A stretch of 36,174 nucleotides of DNA from Flavicella sp049625305 (GCA_049625305.1 JBMZVD010000014.1:1-36174), one strand, 5' to 3'. Shown: positions 23,009 through 31,660, numbered from the stretch's first letter. Notes: a model not told the origin generated them from the letters alone. Translations and numbers: made by a program.

Positions 23009-23083
23009 ATGTCTTAAAATTGATGTATTTTGTATTAGGTATTCCTTTTTCAACTCAGAAGGGATTTCCAAAATAAAAAAACG

Positions 23084-23091
23084 TACTTTTG
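23084..23091 (+). promoter_or_regulatory. Putative -7 element of der
   Basis: TACTTTTG matches TAnnTTTG, 21 bases before the der ATG. No convincing -33 box is seen. Confidence 0.45.
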
Positions 23092-23112
23092 CAAAAATTT
23101 TAAAGACAGACA

Positions 23113-24438
23113 ATGAATTCTATTGTAGCCATCGTTGGAAGACCGAATGTAGGTAAATCCACATTATTTAACAGACTTGTTCAGCGTAGAGAAGCCATCG
23201 TAGATTCTGTAAGTGGGGTAACTCGTGACAGACATTATGGAAAAAGTGACTGGAATGGTAAGGAATTTTCTGTTATTGATACAGGTGGTTATGTAGTGGG
23301 TTCTGATGATGAATTTGAAGGAGAAATCAGAAAACAAGTACAATTAGCTCTAGAAGAATGTGATGTCATTGTGTTTGTGGTAGATGTAACCGATGGTATA
23401 ACTCCTATGGATACAGCTGTTGCTAAACTGCTCAGAAAATCCAAAAAGCCTGTTTTCTTAGCGGTAAATAAGGTTGACAATGCTATGCGTGCTGCAGATG
23501 CTGTTGAGTTTTACAATCTAGGGATGGGGGATTATCATACAATTTCATCTATCAATGGATCAGGAACAGGAGAATTGTTAGATGCAGTAGTGGAAGACAT
23601 GCCCGAACCAGAAGTGTTTGAAGAGCAATCAGAAGAAGAAAAGGCTGAAGAACTACCACGATTTGCTGTAGTAGGAAGACCTAATGCAGGAAAATCCTCT
23701 TTTATCAATGCATTGATAGGGAAAGACCGAAACATCGTGACAGATGTAGCTGGTACAACTAGAGACGCGATAGATACAGAATATACTCGTTTTGGATTCA
23801 AATTCAATTTGGTAGATACGGCTGGAATTCGTAAAAAATCTAAAGTATCTGAAGATTTAGAATTTTACTCAGTAATGAGAGCGGTTCGTGCAATCGAACA
23901 TTGTGACGTGGCGATTTTAATGATTGATGCTACTAGAGGTTTTGAAGCGCAAGATCAAAATATCTTTTGGTTGGCTGAGAAGAATAGAAAAGGTATTGTT
24001 GTTCTCGTTAATAAATGGGATTTGGTGGATAAAGAAACAAATACCATGAAGCAATTTGAAGCTTATGTAAAAAAACAACTAGAGCCTTTTACAGACGTTC
24101 CTGTAATCTTTACATCAACAGTTACCAAACAACGTTTGTTGAAAGCTATAGAGACTGCTGTCACAGTCTTTGAAAATAGAAAGCGAAGAATTCCAACCAG
24201 CAAGTTGAACGAAACCATGTTAGAAATTATTCAACAATATGGTCCGCCTGCTATCAAAGGAAAGTTTGTGAAAATTAAATATTGTATGCAGTTGCCAACT
24301 CATACACCTCAATTTGCTTTCTTTGCCAACTTACCGCAATATATTAGAGATCCTTATCGAAGGTACCTAGAGAATAAGCTTCGTGAAATATACGATTTTA
24401 ATGGAGTACCATTTACAATCTATTTTAGACAGAAATAA
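23113..24438 (+). CDS. der: GTPase Der (EngA)
   Basis: 441 residues with two GTPase domains and a KH-like C-terminus. First domain: GRPNVGKST, DTGG, NKVD. Second: GRPNAGKSS, DTAG, NKWD. They are joined by an acidic linker (PEPEVFEEQSEEEKAEE, about residues 161-177). The C-terminal domain ends YDFNGVPFTIYFRQK. Known: Der is an essential 50S assembly factor; the tandem GTPase plus KH layout is unique to it. Its own promoter and terminator make it monocistronic. Confidence 0.97.
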   Translation: MNSIVAIVGRPNVGKSTLFNRLVQRREAIVDSVSGVTRDRHYGKSDWNGKEFSVIDTGGYVVGSDDEFEGEIRKQVQLALEECDVIVFVVDVTDGITPMDTAVAKLLRKSKKPVFLAVNKVDNAMRAADAVEFYNLGMGDYHTISSINGSGTGELLDAVVEDMPEPEVFEEQSEEEKAEELPRFAVVGRPNAGKSSFINALIGKDRNIVTDVAGTTRDAIDTEYTRFGFKFNLVDTAGIRKKSKVSEDLEFYSVMRAVRAIEHCDVAILMIDATRGFEAQDQNIFWLAEKNRKGIVVLVNKWDLVDKETNTMKQFEAYVKKQLEPFTDVPVIFTSTVTKQRLLKAIETAVTVFENRKRRIPTSKLNETMLEIIQQYGPPAIKGKFVKIKYCMQLPTHTPQFAFFANLPQYIRDPYRRYLENKLREIYDFNGVPFTIYFRQK

Positions 24439-24440
24439 TT

Positions 24441-24474
24441 AAAAAACGCTTTGTAGGAATACAAAGCGTTTTTT
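24441..24474 (+). terminator. Terminator after der
   Basis: AAAAAACGCTTTGTA-GGAA-TACAAAGCGTTTTTT perfect stem, 2 bases after the der stop. Confidence 0.85.
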
Positions 24475-24581
24475 AATCAATGAAATTAATTAGTTATAAA
24501 TTATTTCTCAAGAGTTTGGATGCAAAGGGGGGGGATTTACACTCAAGTGAAAAATTAGGGGTAAGATTGCGTAAATAAACG

Positions 24582-24625
24582 AATGTAAGTTTGTCAATAA
24601 AAGTGTTACAGACAAACTTAACATT
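24582..24625. repeat. 14-bp inverted repeat with one bulge
   Basis: AATGTAAGTTTGTC (24582-24595) and GACAAACTTAACATT (24611-24625) are reverse complements except for one extra A, around a 15-base spacer. Confidence 0.7.
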
Positions 24626-24725
24626 CAATAGAGTTACTTTTTCATAGCAATCAGCGATAATTGTTTATACAAATATATATGAAATACCACTGATTTTATC
24701 TCACATAAAATAGTGAAAGTAAAGC

Positions 24726-24743
24726 ATCCCTAAAAATAGGGAT
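24726..24743. promoter_or_regulatory. Perfect 18-bp palindrome in a convergent gap
   Basis: ATCCCTA-AAAA-TAGGGAT. The size and symmetry suit a dimeric regulator, but no gene starts beside it. It may also be a short RNA hairpin. Confidence 0.4.
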
Positions 24744-24781
24744 ATCTGTTTTAATCTAACTGTTTTTGAGGTGTTAAACAA

Positions 24782-24813
24782 AAAAACTCGTTTCTAAGAA
24801 GAAACGAGTTTTT
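24782..24813 (-). terminator. Terminator of the aminotransferase gene
   Basis: AAAAACTCGTTTC-TAAGAA-GAAACGAGTTTTT perfect stem, 21 bases beyond the minus-strand stop. Symmetric, so it may act both ways. Confidence 0.8.
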
Positions 24814-24834
24814 AAAATTGAAAGATAAATATTA

Positions 24835-26019
24835 TTAACTAACAGTTTTCTTTATGTTAGCAATTGCTTCACGAATTTGTTCTTCAGATGCTGCATAGGA
24901 CATACGAATACAGTTAGGAGCTCCAAACGCCTCACCCGTCACCGTTGCTACATTTGCGTGCTCTAGAAGGAGCATTGCAAAATCAGATGCGTTTTCAATC
25001 TTTGTACCTTTGATGGTCTTACCAAAGAAATAAGAAATATCAGGAAAAACATAAAAAGCACCTTCAGGTTTGTTTAACTTGAAGCCTTTTACTTTTCCAA
25101 GCAATTCTAAAACAATATCTCTACGTTTTTGAAATTCTTCAACCATATAGCCAATTTTAGTAACTGGTGCATCTAGTGCAGTTATGGTAGCTCTTTGAGC
25201 GATACAGTTGGCTCCAGAAGTTATTTGACCTTGTAATTTGTTGCAGGCCTTAGCAATCCACTCAGGAGCGCCTATGTACCCAATTCTCCATCCTGTCATG
25301 GCAAAGGCTTTCGCAACACCGTTTACAGTAATGGTTCTTTCGTACATGTTTTCGATTTGGGCAAAACTAAAGTTTCCTAAACCGTAGTTGATATGCTCGT
25401 ATATTTCATCAGATACAATATATATCTGAGGGTGTTTTTCCAATACTTTGGCAAGCGCTTTGTATTCTTCCTCTGTGTAAACTGTTCCACTAGGATTGTT
25501 TGGAGAGTTAAAGAAAATCAATTTAGATTTCGGTGTGATGGCAGCCTCTAACTGAGCTGGAGTAATTTTGAAATCTGTTTCAATAGAAGAAGGGATTTCT
25601 ACAAATTTAGCCTCAGACAATACTGAAATAGCAGAATAACTTACCCAGTAAGGAGCAGGAAGTAACACCTCATCTCCTGGGTTCAACAATACCTGTGCGA
25701 CATTTGCGATAGATTGTTTGGCACCTGTCGATACAACAATTTGATTTGGGTTGTAAGACAAGTTATTGTCTCTTTTAAATTTTCTACAGATGGATTCACG
25801 CAAATCTAAATATCCATTCACTGGACTGTAAGAATTGTAATTGTCGTTTACAGCTTGTATCGCAGCATCTTTGATAAAGTCTGGAGTGTTAAAATCAGGT
25901 TCTCCTAAACTCAAACTAATGATGTTTTTTCCCATTTCTTTCAATTCTCTTGCTTTTGCGGCCATAGCAAGTGTTGCTGAAGTTGGTAGGCTGTTGATTC
26001 TGTTTGATAATTCTTTCAT
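24835..26019 (-). CDS. aspC: Class I aspartate aminotransferase-like PLP enzyme
   Basis: 394 residues, the normal length for the AAT I-beta group. Seen: SLGEPDFNTP, the substrate/PLP motif NNPSG (N175), DEIYEH (D204, Y207) and the PLP lysine in GVAKAFAMTGWRIGY (K237). The residue before that lysine is Ala where many homologues have Ser. Known: transfers the amino group between aspartate or related amino acids and 2-oxoglutarate. Exact specificity within class I cannot be fixed by eye. It lies 64 bases after the desaturase on the same strand and may share its transcript. Confidence 0.88.
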   Translation of the reverse strand: MKELSNRINSLPTSATLAMAAKARELKEMGKNIISLSLGEPDFNTPDFIKDAAIQAVNDNYNSYSPVNGYLDLRESICRKFKRDNNLSYNPNQIVVSTGAKQSIANVAQVLLNPGDEVLLPAPYWVSYSAISVLSEAKFVEIPSSIETDFKITPAQLEAAITPKSKLIFFNSPNNPSGTVYTEEEYKALAKVLEKHPQIYIVSDEIYEHINYGLGNFSFAQIENMYERTITVNGVAKAFAMTGWRIGYIGAPEWIAKACNKLQGQITSGANCIAQRATITALDAPVTKIGYMVEEFQKRRDIVLELLGKVKGFKLNKPEGAFYVFPDISYFFGKTIKGTKIENASDFAMLLLEHANVATVTGEAFGAPNCIRMSYAASEEQIREAIANIKKTVS

Positions 26020-26083
26020 TTTTACTCGTGTTAATTGTTGTGGATTCTATTCCTATTAAGAAGTGTGTTATCCTAAAATAAGT

Positions 26084-27175
26084 TTAATGATAGGCTGGTT
26101 TTACCCCCAGCATTTTTATATGGTTGAAATGTTCTACTAGTGCTTTTTTCATAGTTTCATATTCATGGTAAGGCAGGTTAAATTCTTTTGCTGTTTGCTT
26201 TACTATTTTAGCGATATGCTTGTAATGAATATGAGATATATTTGGAAATATGTGGTGTTCTACCTGATGGTTTAGCCCTCCTGTACAAAAGGATATGAAC
26301 TTGCTGTCTGTTGCAAAATTGGCAGTTGTGTACAGTTGGTGTATCGCCCAAGTATGCTCCATGTTTCCTTCCTTGTCAGGAAGAGGAGTATCTGTTGCTG
26401 GGACGACATGAGCAAGTTGGAAAACTAGGCTCAAAATCAATCCGGCTGTGTAGTGCATGCAAAAGAATCCTACCAAGATTTTCCACCATGCGATGTCAAT
26501 GACAAACATTGGAAGAGCGATCCAGAATGCATAATACAATATCTTAGAAATTACCAAAATGGTCCACTGTGTAGCGGGGTTTGGAAATTTACCGTAAGAT
26601 AATTTCTGTTTCAAGTAACGATGCATTTGTTTAAAATCTGTGGTGATAGCCCAGTTGATAGTCAAAAGTCCGTATATGAAAATAGAATAGTAGCGTTGTA
26701 GGTGATGGATCTTAAACCATTTTGAATGTTTTGAAAAACGTATGATTCTTCCTGCATCTATATCTTCGTCGTGTCCTTTTATATTGGTAAAGGTATGATG
26801 TAAAACATTGTGCTGAACTTTCCAGTTGTATACATTACCAGCTAAGATATACATACTACTTCCCATGAGTTTGTTAACCCATTTTTTACTAGAAAAAGAA
26901 TCGTGATTACTATCGTGCATGATATTCATACCAACACCAGCCATTCCAATACCGCTGATTAAAGATAGTAAAAACATTATAGTTTGTGGCATTTCTACCG
27001 CAAGCAATAAAACGTAAGGAATCAAAAATAAAGCAAACATCAAAACCGCTTTGCTGTAAAGTTTCCAGTTCCCTGTTTTTGCAATATTGTTTTCTTTAAA
27101 ATAAAGATTAACCCTTTTGTTGAGGGTTCTAAAGAACTTTGCTTTGTCGTTTCTTGAAAAACTTATTTTTTTCAT
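26084..27175 (-). CDS. Membrane fatty acid desaturase
   Basis: 363 residues with four to five hydrophobic stretches and the three histidine boxes: HDSNH (H87-H91), HNVLHH (H122, H126, H127) and NHQVEHH near residue 309. The Gln in the third box (QxxHH) resembles front-end and linoleoyl-CoA-type desaturases, but no cytochrome b5 domain is fused. Known: a di-iron enzyme that adds a double bond to acyl chains, often cold-induced for membrane fluidity. Transcribed divergently from rsmG. The position specificity is unknown. Confidence 0.88.
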   Translation of the reverse strand: MKKISFSRNDKAKFFRTLNKRVNLYFKENNIAKTGNWKLYSKAVLMFALFLIPYVLLLAVEMPQTIMFLLSLISGIGMAGVGMNIMHDSNHDSFSSKKWVNKLMGSSMYILAGNVYNWKVQHNVLHHTFTNIKGHDEDIDAGRIIRFSKHSKWFKIHHLQRYYSIFIYGLLTINWAITTDFKQMHRYLKQKLSYGKFPNPATQWTILVISKILYYAFWIALPMFVIDIAWWKILVGFFCMHYTAGLILSLVFQLAHVVPATDTPLPDKEGNMEHTWAIHQLYTTANFATDSKFISFCTGGLNHQVEHHIFPNISHIHYKHIAKIVKQTAKEFNLPYHEYETMKKALVEHFNHIKMLGVKPAYH

Positions 27176-27265
27176 AACCTTAAATTCAGCAACAAAAATA
27201 ACTAATTTTTAGTCGATTCGAATTTAAAATATCATAATTATATATCGTTTTATCTTTAATTATTT

Positions 27266-27273
27266 TACTTTTG
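27266..27273 (+). promoter_or_regulatory. Putative -7 element of rsmG
   Basis: TACTTTTG matches TAnnTTTG, 19 bases before the rsmG ATG at 27293. The -33 box is unclear. Confidence 0.45.
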
Positions 27274-27292
27274 AGCCATATTTGTAAGAATT

Positions 27293-27925
27293 ATGGAAAT
27301 ACTAAAAAAATATTTTCCGGATTTAACGGAACAACAGCTAATGCAGTTCTCCAAATTGGAAGAATTGTACAAAGATTGGAATTCTAAAATAAATGTTATT
27401 TCTAGAAAAGACATAGATGAATTGTATGTGCGTCATGTGGTTCACTCTTTAGGAATAGCTAAGGTTCAGTCTTTTAATCCAGGTTCTCGTGTTTTAGATG
27501 TGGGTACAGGTGGAGGTTTTCCAGGGGTTCCATTGGCCATTCTTTTTCCTGAAACAAGTTTTCAACTGGTAGATTCAATAGGGAAAAAAATAAAAGTTGT
27601 TCAAGGTGTATCAGAGGCACTTGGCCTTACAAACCTGGAAGCACACCATATGCGAGCTGAGGCAGTAAAAGGAGAATTTGATTTTATTGTTAGTAGGGCT
27701 GTTACTACAATGCCGGCATTTGTGAAGTGGGTCAAAAATAAAATTGCTAAAAAGCAAAATCACGCTTTAAAAAATGGTATACTCTATCTAAAAGGAGGAG
27801 ATTTGACGGAGGAATTGTCTACCTACCAAAGTGCAACACTTTACAATTTATCAGACTTTTTTGAGGAAGATTTTTACGAAACTAAAAAAGTAGTGCATTT
27901 ACCACTCAAGTATAAATCCAAATAA
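27293..27925 (+). CDS. rsmG: 16S rRNA (guanine527-N7)-methyltransferase RsmG
   Basis: 210 residues, family length. SAM-binding motif LDVGTGGGFPGVPLAI, with VDSIGKKIKVV following. The N-terminal part (WNSKINVISRKDIDELYVRHVVHSLGI) and the later FIVSRAVTTMPAF are RsmG signatures. Known: methylates G527 in the 530 loop of 16S rRNA; loss gives low-level streptomycin resistance. It stands alone, not next to mnmG as in many bacteria, and is convergent with frr across a bidirectional terminator. Confidence 0.95.
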   Translation: MEILKKYFPDLTEQQLMQFSKLEELYKDWNSKINVISRKDIDELYVRHVVHSLGIAKVQSFNPGSRVLDVGTGGGFPGVPLAILFPETSFQLVDSIGKKIKVVQGVSEALGLTNLEAHHMRAEAVKGEFDFIVSRAVTTMPAFVKWVKNKIAKKQNHALKNGILYLKGGDLTEELSTYQSATLYNLSDFFEEDFYETKKVVHLPLKYKSK

Positions 27926-27958
27926 TTGTCATTTTTGATATGGTGACTGTATGACAAC

Positions 27959-27999
27959 AAAAAAGCTGTACCTTTTTTAAGATGGGTACAGCTTTTTTT
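27959..27999. terminator. Bidirectional terminator between rsmG and frr
   Basis: AGCTGTACC / GGTACAGCT stem flanked by an A run and a T run, with a 12-base loop, between convergent genes. Confidence 0.8.
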
Positions 28000-28018
28000 A
28001 TGTTTTCTAGGCAATGTA

Positions 28019-28573
28019 TTATACCTTCATAATCTCAGTATCCTTGATACTGTATAATTCATCTATGTTTTTGATAAATGTATCTGTCATTGTTTGAATT
28101 TCAGCTTCATTTAATTTTTTTTCATCGTCTGAAATTTCAGTTTTTTTGATTTCGTTATTCGCTTCCTTTCGAGCATTACGAACTCCAACTTTTGCATGTT
28201 CAGCTGCTGCTTTTGCCATCTTAGAAAGTTCACGTCTTCTTTCTTCTGTCAGAACGGGTACATTGATAATGATGCTCTCTCCATTGTTCATCGGGTTGAA
28301 TCCGAGATTTGCTTGTAAGATTCCTTTTTCGATTTCAGGAATCATTTGTTTTTCCCAAGGTTGCACGCTCAATGTTCTAGCGTCAGGTGTATTTACATTT
28401 GCAACTTGGCTTAGAGGTGTTTGAGAACCATAATAATCTACCATAACCCCTCCCAACATAGTTGGTGAAGCTTTACCTGCTCTAATGTTTCTAAACTCTT
28501 TTGTCAAGTGATCTATAGAAGCTTGCATTTGCTCTTTTGCACTGTCTAGTATAAATTCAATTTCTTCGTTCAT
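28019..28573 (-). CDS. frr: Ribosome recycling factor
   Basis: 184 residues, exact family length. Seen: the three-helix bundle signature IRAGKASPTMLGGVMVDYYGS, NVNTPDARTLSVQPW, GESIIINVPVLTEERRRELSKMAK and a C-terminal DELYSIKDTEIMKV. Known: with EF-G it splits post-termination ribosomes. It lies 31 bases behind pyrH on the same strand, the conserved pyrH-frr pair. Confidence 0.97.
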   Translation of the reverse strand: MNEEIEFILDSAKEQMQASIDHLTKEFRNIRAGKASPTMLGGVMVDYYGSQTPLSQVANVNTPDARTLSVQPWEKQMIPEIEKGILQANLGFNPMNNGESIIINVPVLTEERRRELSKMAKAAAEHAKVGVRNARKEANNEIKKTEISDDEKKLNEAEIQTMTDTFIKNIDELYSIKDTEIMKV

Positions 28574-28604
28574 AAATGAAAATATTTGAGAATCAATATG
28601 TTTT

Positions 28605-29312
28605 TTAATTTGTAACTACGGTTCCGATCTGATCTCCTGAAAGGAGCTTTTGAAGGTTTCCTTTAGTGTCCATGTCAAAGACGACAATTGGAAGGTTGTT
28701 TTCTTGGCTAAGGGTGAAAGCTGTCAAATCCATTATTTTCAAACCTTTGTCCAAGACAGATTGGAAAGTAATAGTGTCGTACTTGGTTGCATTTGGATCT
28801 TTTTCTGGATCAGCGGTGTATATGCCATCAACACGTGTTCCTTTAAGGATGACATCAGCAGATACTTCAATAGCTCTCAATACTGCCGCCGTGTCGGTCG
28901 TAAAATATGGATTTCCTGTTCCTGCACCAAAGATAACAACACGTCCTTTTTCTAAGTGACGCACAGCTCTTCTTTTGATAAAAGGTTCTGCCACTTGTTC
29001 CATTTTAATTGCTGTTAACAAACGTGTTTTTACTCCTGCGCTCTCAATTGCACTTTGCAATGCAAGTCCATTGATGCATGTAGCAAGCATTCCCATGTAA
29101 TCTCCTTGTACACGATCCATACCAGCACTTGCTCCTGCAACACCTCTAAATATGTTACCACCACCAATTACTATGGCAACTTCGATACCTTTTTCTACAA
29201 TAGCTTTTATTTCAGTAGCATAATCAGCTAGTCTAGTAGGGTCAATTCCATATTGATTTTTACCCATTAAAGACTCTCCACTGAGTTTTAGTAATATTCT
29301 TTTGTATTGCAT
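28605..29312 (-). CDS. pyrH: UMP kinase
   Basis: 235 residues of the amino-acid-kinase fold: YKRILLKLSGESLMG at the start, AIVIGGGNIFRG, the family middle MGMLATCINGLALQSA, VIFGAGTGNPYFTTDTAA and DVILKGTRVDGIYTADPEKDP. Known: hexameric bacterial UMP kinase, feeding UDP/UTP and CTP synthesis. It has a good promoter directly upstream (29329-29359) and frr downstream. rpsB and tsf, often upstream of pyrH, are not in this window. Confidence 0.97.
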   Translation of the reverse strand: MQYKRILLKLSGESLMGKNQYGIDPTRLADYATEIKAIVEKGIEVAIVIGGGNIFRGVAGASAGMDRVQGDYMGMLATCINGLALQSAIESAGVKTRLLTAIKMEQVAEPFIKRRAVRHLEKGRVVIFGAGTGNPYFTTDTAAVLRAIEVSADVILKGTRVDGIYTADPEKDPNATKYDTITFQSVLDKGLKIMDLTAFTLSQENNLPIVVFDMDTKGNLQKLLSGDQIGTVVTN

Positions 29313-29328
29313 GCGTTTTATTTTTGTG

Positions 29329-29359
29329 CAAATATAGGGGATTTGAAGCGCTTATTAAA
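29329..29359 (-). promoter_or_regulatory. Promoter of pyrH-frr
   Basis: On the minus strand TTTA (29356-29359), 19 bases, then TATATTTG (29329-29336), 16 bases before the pyrH ATG. Confidence 0.6.
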
Positions 29360-29385
29360 AATTATAGTAGCTGTTTGTTGCATAT

Positions 29386-29416
29386 AAAAAAGGCTACCAA
29401 ATAGGTAGCCTTTTTT
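29386..29416 (-). terminator. Terminator of the DUF3127 gene
   Basis: AAAAAAGGCTACC-AAATA-GGTAGCCTTTTTT stem just after the minus-strand stop at 29431, separating it from pyrH. Confidence 0.8.
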
Positions 29417-29430
29417 ATGTGTGGTGCAAT

Positions 29431-29805
29431 TTAGAACGGTAAATCGTCTTCTTCAGTTGTCGATGGTGCAGCTGGAGCACTTGTAGTTTCGAAACTTCCA
29501 CCTGCTGCTGGAGGAGGTGTACTACCACCTTGAGCAGCCTCGATTCTCCATCCTTGAATAGAATTGAAATACTTAGCTTCTCCTTGTGGATTGATCCATT
29601 CTCTACCACGTAAATTGATAGATACAGTTACGTCTTGACCAATACTGAAATTGTTTAGTAAATCACATTTGTCTTGTACAAACTCTATCATGATCATTTG
29701 TGGGTACTGTTCGTCAGTCGTTACGACTAGTTCACGTTTTCTGAACCCATTGCTTCCAAATGTCTGTTCTGCATTGATCAATTTAATCTTCCCTGTTACT
29801 TGCAT
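29431..29805 (-). CDS. DUF3127 protein with SSB-like acidic tail
   Basis: 124 residues. The OB-like N-terminal domain (about residues 1-90) matches DUF3127: QVTGKIKLINAEQTFGSNGF, VVTTDEQYPQMIMIEFVQDKC, VSINLRGREWINPQGEAKYF, QGWRIE. A low-complexity linker rich in P, A, S, T and G (about residues 92-117) leads to the tip EEDDLPF. Known: DUF3127 is a Bacteroidota family without proven function. SSB proteins have this same layout and an acidic D-D-x-P-F tip for partner binding. Inference: a single-strand DNA or RNA binding protein; see findings. Confidence 0.85.
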   Translation of the reverse strand: MQVTGKIKLINAEQTFGSNGFRKRELVVTTDEQYPQMIMIEFVQDKCDLLNNFSIGQDVTVSINLRGREWINPQGEAKYFNSIQGWRIEAAQGGSTPPPAAGGSFETTSAPAAPSTTEEDDLPF

Positions 29806-29856
29806 TTCTATAGGATTTTAATTTTTTCATTCTGAATACCCCTAGTAGAGGTACTA

Positions 29857-29864
29857 CAAATTTA
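29857..29864 (-). promoter_or_regulatory. Putative -7 element of the DUF3127 gene
   Basis: TAAATTTG on the minus strand matches TAnnTTTG, about 50 bases upstream of the start at 29805. No clear -33 box. Confidence 0.4.
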
Positions 29865-30032
29865 TACTTTTTATTTTGATAGACTGTTTGATTTTGAAAA
29901 CCTTTATCGAAACTTATCAACACTCACTTCATGGCTTTCAATCTTTTCATACCAAGGCCGATTAGATTGTTTTGTATTATTGTTTTACATTTGAGAGAAA
30001 TAGGAGTTTGTAAACCCTGTAATTTTATTATT

Positions 30033-31187
30033 ATGAATCGTTTGAGTACTGTCTTTTTATCAAAGTTTTTTTTGGTGCTAGTTTCGTTTTTTATTGTTTT
30101 TGCCATCCTATGGAACACTTATGATTTTTCTCAAGAATTTAAAAAGAACGAACGTGTAGATATGGAGATTTTAGCAAAGGCATACGATATATTTGCTTCT
30201 TCTGATTTGAATCAAGATGTTTCTCTTGTCGCTAAAATCATAGAGAGCAATCACAACATACCAATGATTGTTACAGATGAGCTGGATAATGTTGTTATGA
30301 AACGTAACCTAGACTCCGTAAAAGCTCTGGATGCTAATTTTATGAAGGAGCAGTTGGCCATCATGAAAAAAGAGAACGAACCTATAGTCATTAATTACTT
30401 GGTCGGTAAAAAGTATGTAATCCACTATAGAGATTCTGATCTATTGGTAAGGTTGCGTTATTATCCACTTACTTTATTGGTGATTTTGTTGTTATTTGCC
30501 CTTGTAGTATACCTTGTTTTTACCTCTACCAAAGTAGCAGAGCAAAACAAGCTATGGACGGGTATGGCAAAGGAAACAGCACATCAAATAGGTACTCCTT
30601 TGTCTTCTTTGTTAGGGTGGGTTGAGCTTATGAAGTTACAAGAAAAAGCATCGGATATTGTTCCAGAAATACAGAAAGATATAGATCGTTTGCATATTAT
30701 TGCTGAACGTTTTTCAAAAATTGGATCTGTACCCGAACGTCATATTACTGAAATGAATACTGTTCTTTCAAATGCCATTTCTTACTTTGAAGCAAGGTTT
30801 TCCAAAAATATACGGTTTCAGTCAAACATTCCTGAAATCTCTATTTTTGTAAATGCGAATGAGCAATTGTTGGTATGGGTGTTTGAAAATTTGATTAAGA
30901 ATGCTATTGATGCTATGTCTGGTAAAGGGAAACTGAAGATAGATTTACTACAAGACGATGCTTATGTGAAAGTCTTGGTGTCCGATACGGGGAAGGGGAT
31001 AGCAAAATCTAATTTCAAAAAGGTTTTTACTCCAGGTTTTACAACCAAGAAAAGAGGATGGGGCTTAGGTTTGTCTCTATCAAAGCGAATCATTGAGGAC
31101 TACCATAACGGAAGGATTATTGTAAAGAATTCGGAAATTGATAAAGGAACAGCTTTTGAAGTGAGATTGGATTTGAGTTCTAAATAA
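30033..31187 (+). CDS. Membrane sensor histidine kinase (orphan)
   Basis: 384 residues from the ATG at 30033; a longer frame from 29931 adds 34 residues unlike a kinase N-terminus. Seen: TM1 about residues 8-27, a periplasmic region of about 110 residues, TM2 about 144-164, no clear HAMP, a phosphoacceptor H184 in ETAHQIGTPLSSLLGW, N box ENLIKNAIDAM, G1 DTGKGIA, F box FTPGFTTKK and G2 GWGLGLSL. The H box with Gln-Ile-Gly is common in Bacteroidota kinases. Known: autophosphorylates and signals to a response regulator. No regulator gene is adjacent. Divergent from the DUF3127 gene and convergent with the HIT gene. Confidence 0.9.
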   Translation: MNRLSTVFLSKFFLVLVSFFIVFAILWNTYDFSQEFKKNERVDMEILAKAYDIFASSDLNQDVSLVAKIIESNHNIPMIVTDELDNVVMKRNLDSVKALDANFMKEQLAIMKKENEPIVINYLVGKKYVIHYRDSDLLVRLRYYPLTLLVILLLFALVVYLVFTSTKVAEQNKLWTGMAKETAHQIGTPLSSLLGWVELMKLQEKASDIVPEIQKDIDRLHIIAERFSKIGSVPERHITEMNTVLSNAISYFEARFSKNIRFQSNIPEISIFVNANEQLLVWVFENLIKNAIDAMSGKGKLKIDLLQDDAYVKVLVSDTGKGIAKSNFKKVFTPGFTTKKRGWGLGLSLSKRIIEDYHNGRIIVKNSEIDKGTAFEVRLDLSSK

Positions 31188-31190
31188 AAT

Positions 31191-31586
31191 CTATATGTTT
31201 CGTTTGATTTCGTTTGCTAATTGCTGAAAGTCTTCCGTTGTCATTTTGACTTTTTCTTTAGAGAAATTAGCATCGTTCATATTATTCAAAGGGATGAGAT
31301 GTACATGTGCATGTGGTACTTCAAGACCAATCACACTCATTCCAATTCGATTGCAGGGTATTGTTTTTTCAAGAGCAATTGCAATTTTACGGGCATACTC
31401 AAAAAGTCCTGTATAGGTTTCGCTGTCCAAGTCAAACAGCTTATCTACTTCCTTCTTTGGGATAACAAGCGTATGTCCTTTGCTATTAGGATTGATGTCT
31501 AAAAAAGCAAAAAAATGCTCGTTTTCATGAATTTTATAGGAAGGGATTTCACCTTTGATTATTTTTGTAAAAATACTTGCCATCAT
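31191..31586 (-). CDS. HIT family hydrolase (Hint-like)
   Basis: 131 residues (130 if the second ATG, read from 31583, is used). N-terminus SIFTKIIKGEIPSYKIHE, then AFLDINPNSKGHTLVIPK, and the histidine triad HAHVHLIPL. Known: Hint-type proteins hydrolyse adenosine 5'-phosphoramidates and related nucleotides. Only 3 bases separate its stop from that of the histidine kinase, with no terminator between these convergent genes, so transcripts probably overlap. Confidence 0.93.
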   Translation of the reverse strand: MMASIFTKIIKGEIPSYKIHENEHFFAFLDINPNSKGHTLVIPKKEVDKLFDLDSETYTGLFEYARKIAIALEKTIPCNRIGMSVIGLEVPHAHVHLIPLNNMNDANFSKEKVKMTTEDFQQLANEIKRNI

Positions 31587-31660
31587 TTTGGTTTTGAAGA
31601 GAACACTAAATTAGTTTTTAACTTTAAGTTCACAAAAAAATAAGAACAATTCTTTGCAAG

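Larger units (their letters stand above)
24475..24781. other. Non-coding region between der and the aminotransferase gene
   Basis: No convincing gene. It holds a run of eight G (24527-24534) rare in such AT-rich DNA, a long inverted repeat (24582-24625) and a perfect palindrome (24726-24743). Both neighbouring genes end here, so ordinary promoters are not expected. A small RNA or a lost gene's control region is possible. Confidence 0.5.

Noticed and set aside
24527..24534. G8 run as a phase-variation switch
   Set aside because: It lies in no reading frame and near no start codon, so there is nothing for it to switch; kept only as part of the structured gap.
28650..28959. Two plus-strand frames opposite pyrH
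   Set aside because: Antisense shadows of a conserved gene without motifs.
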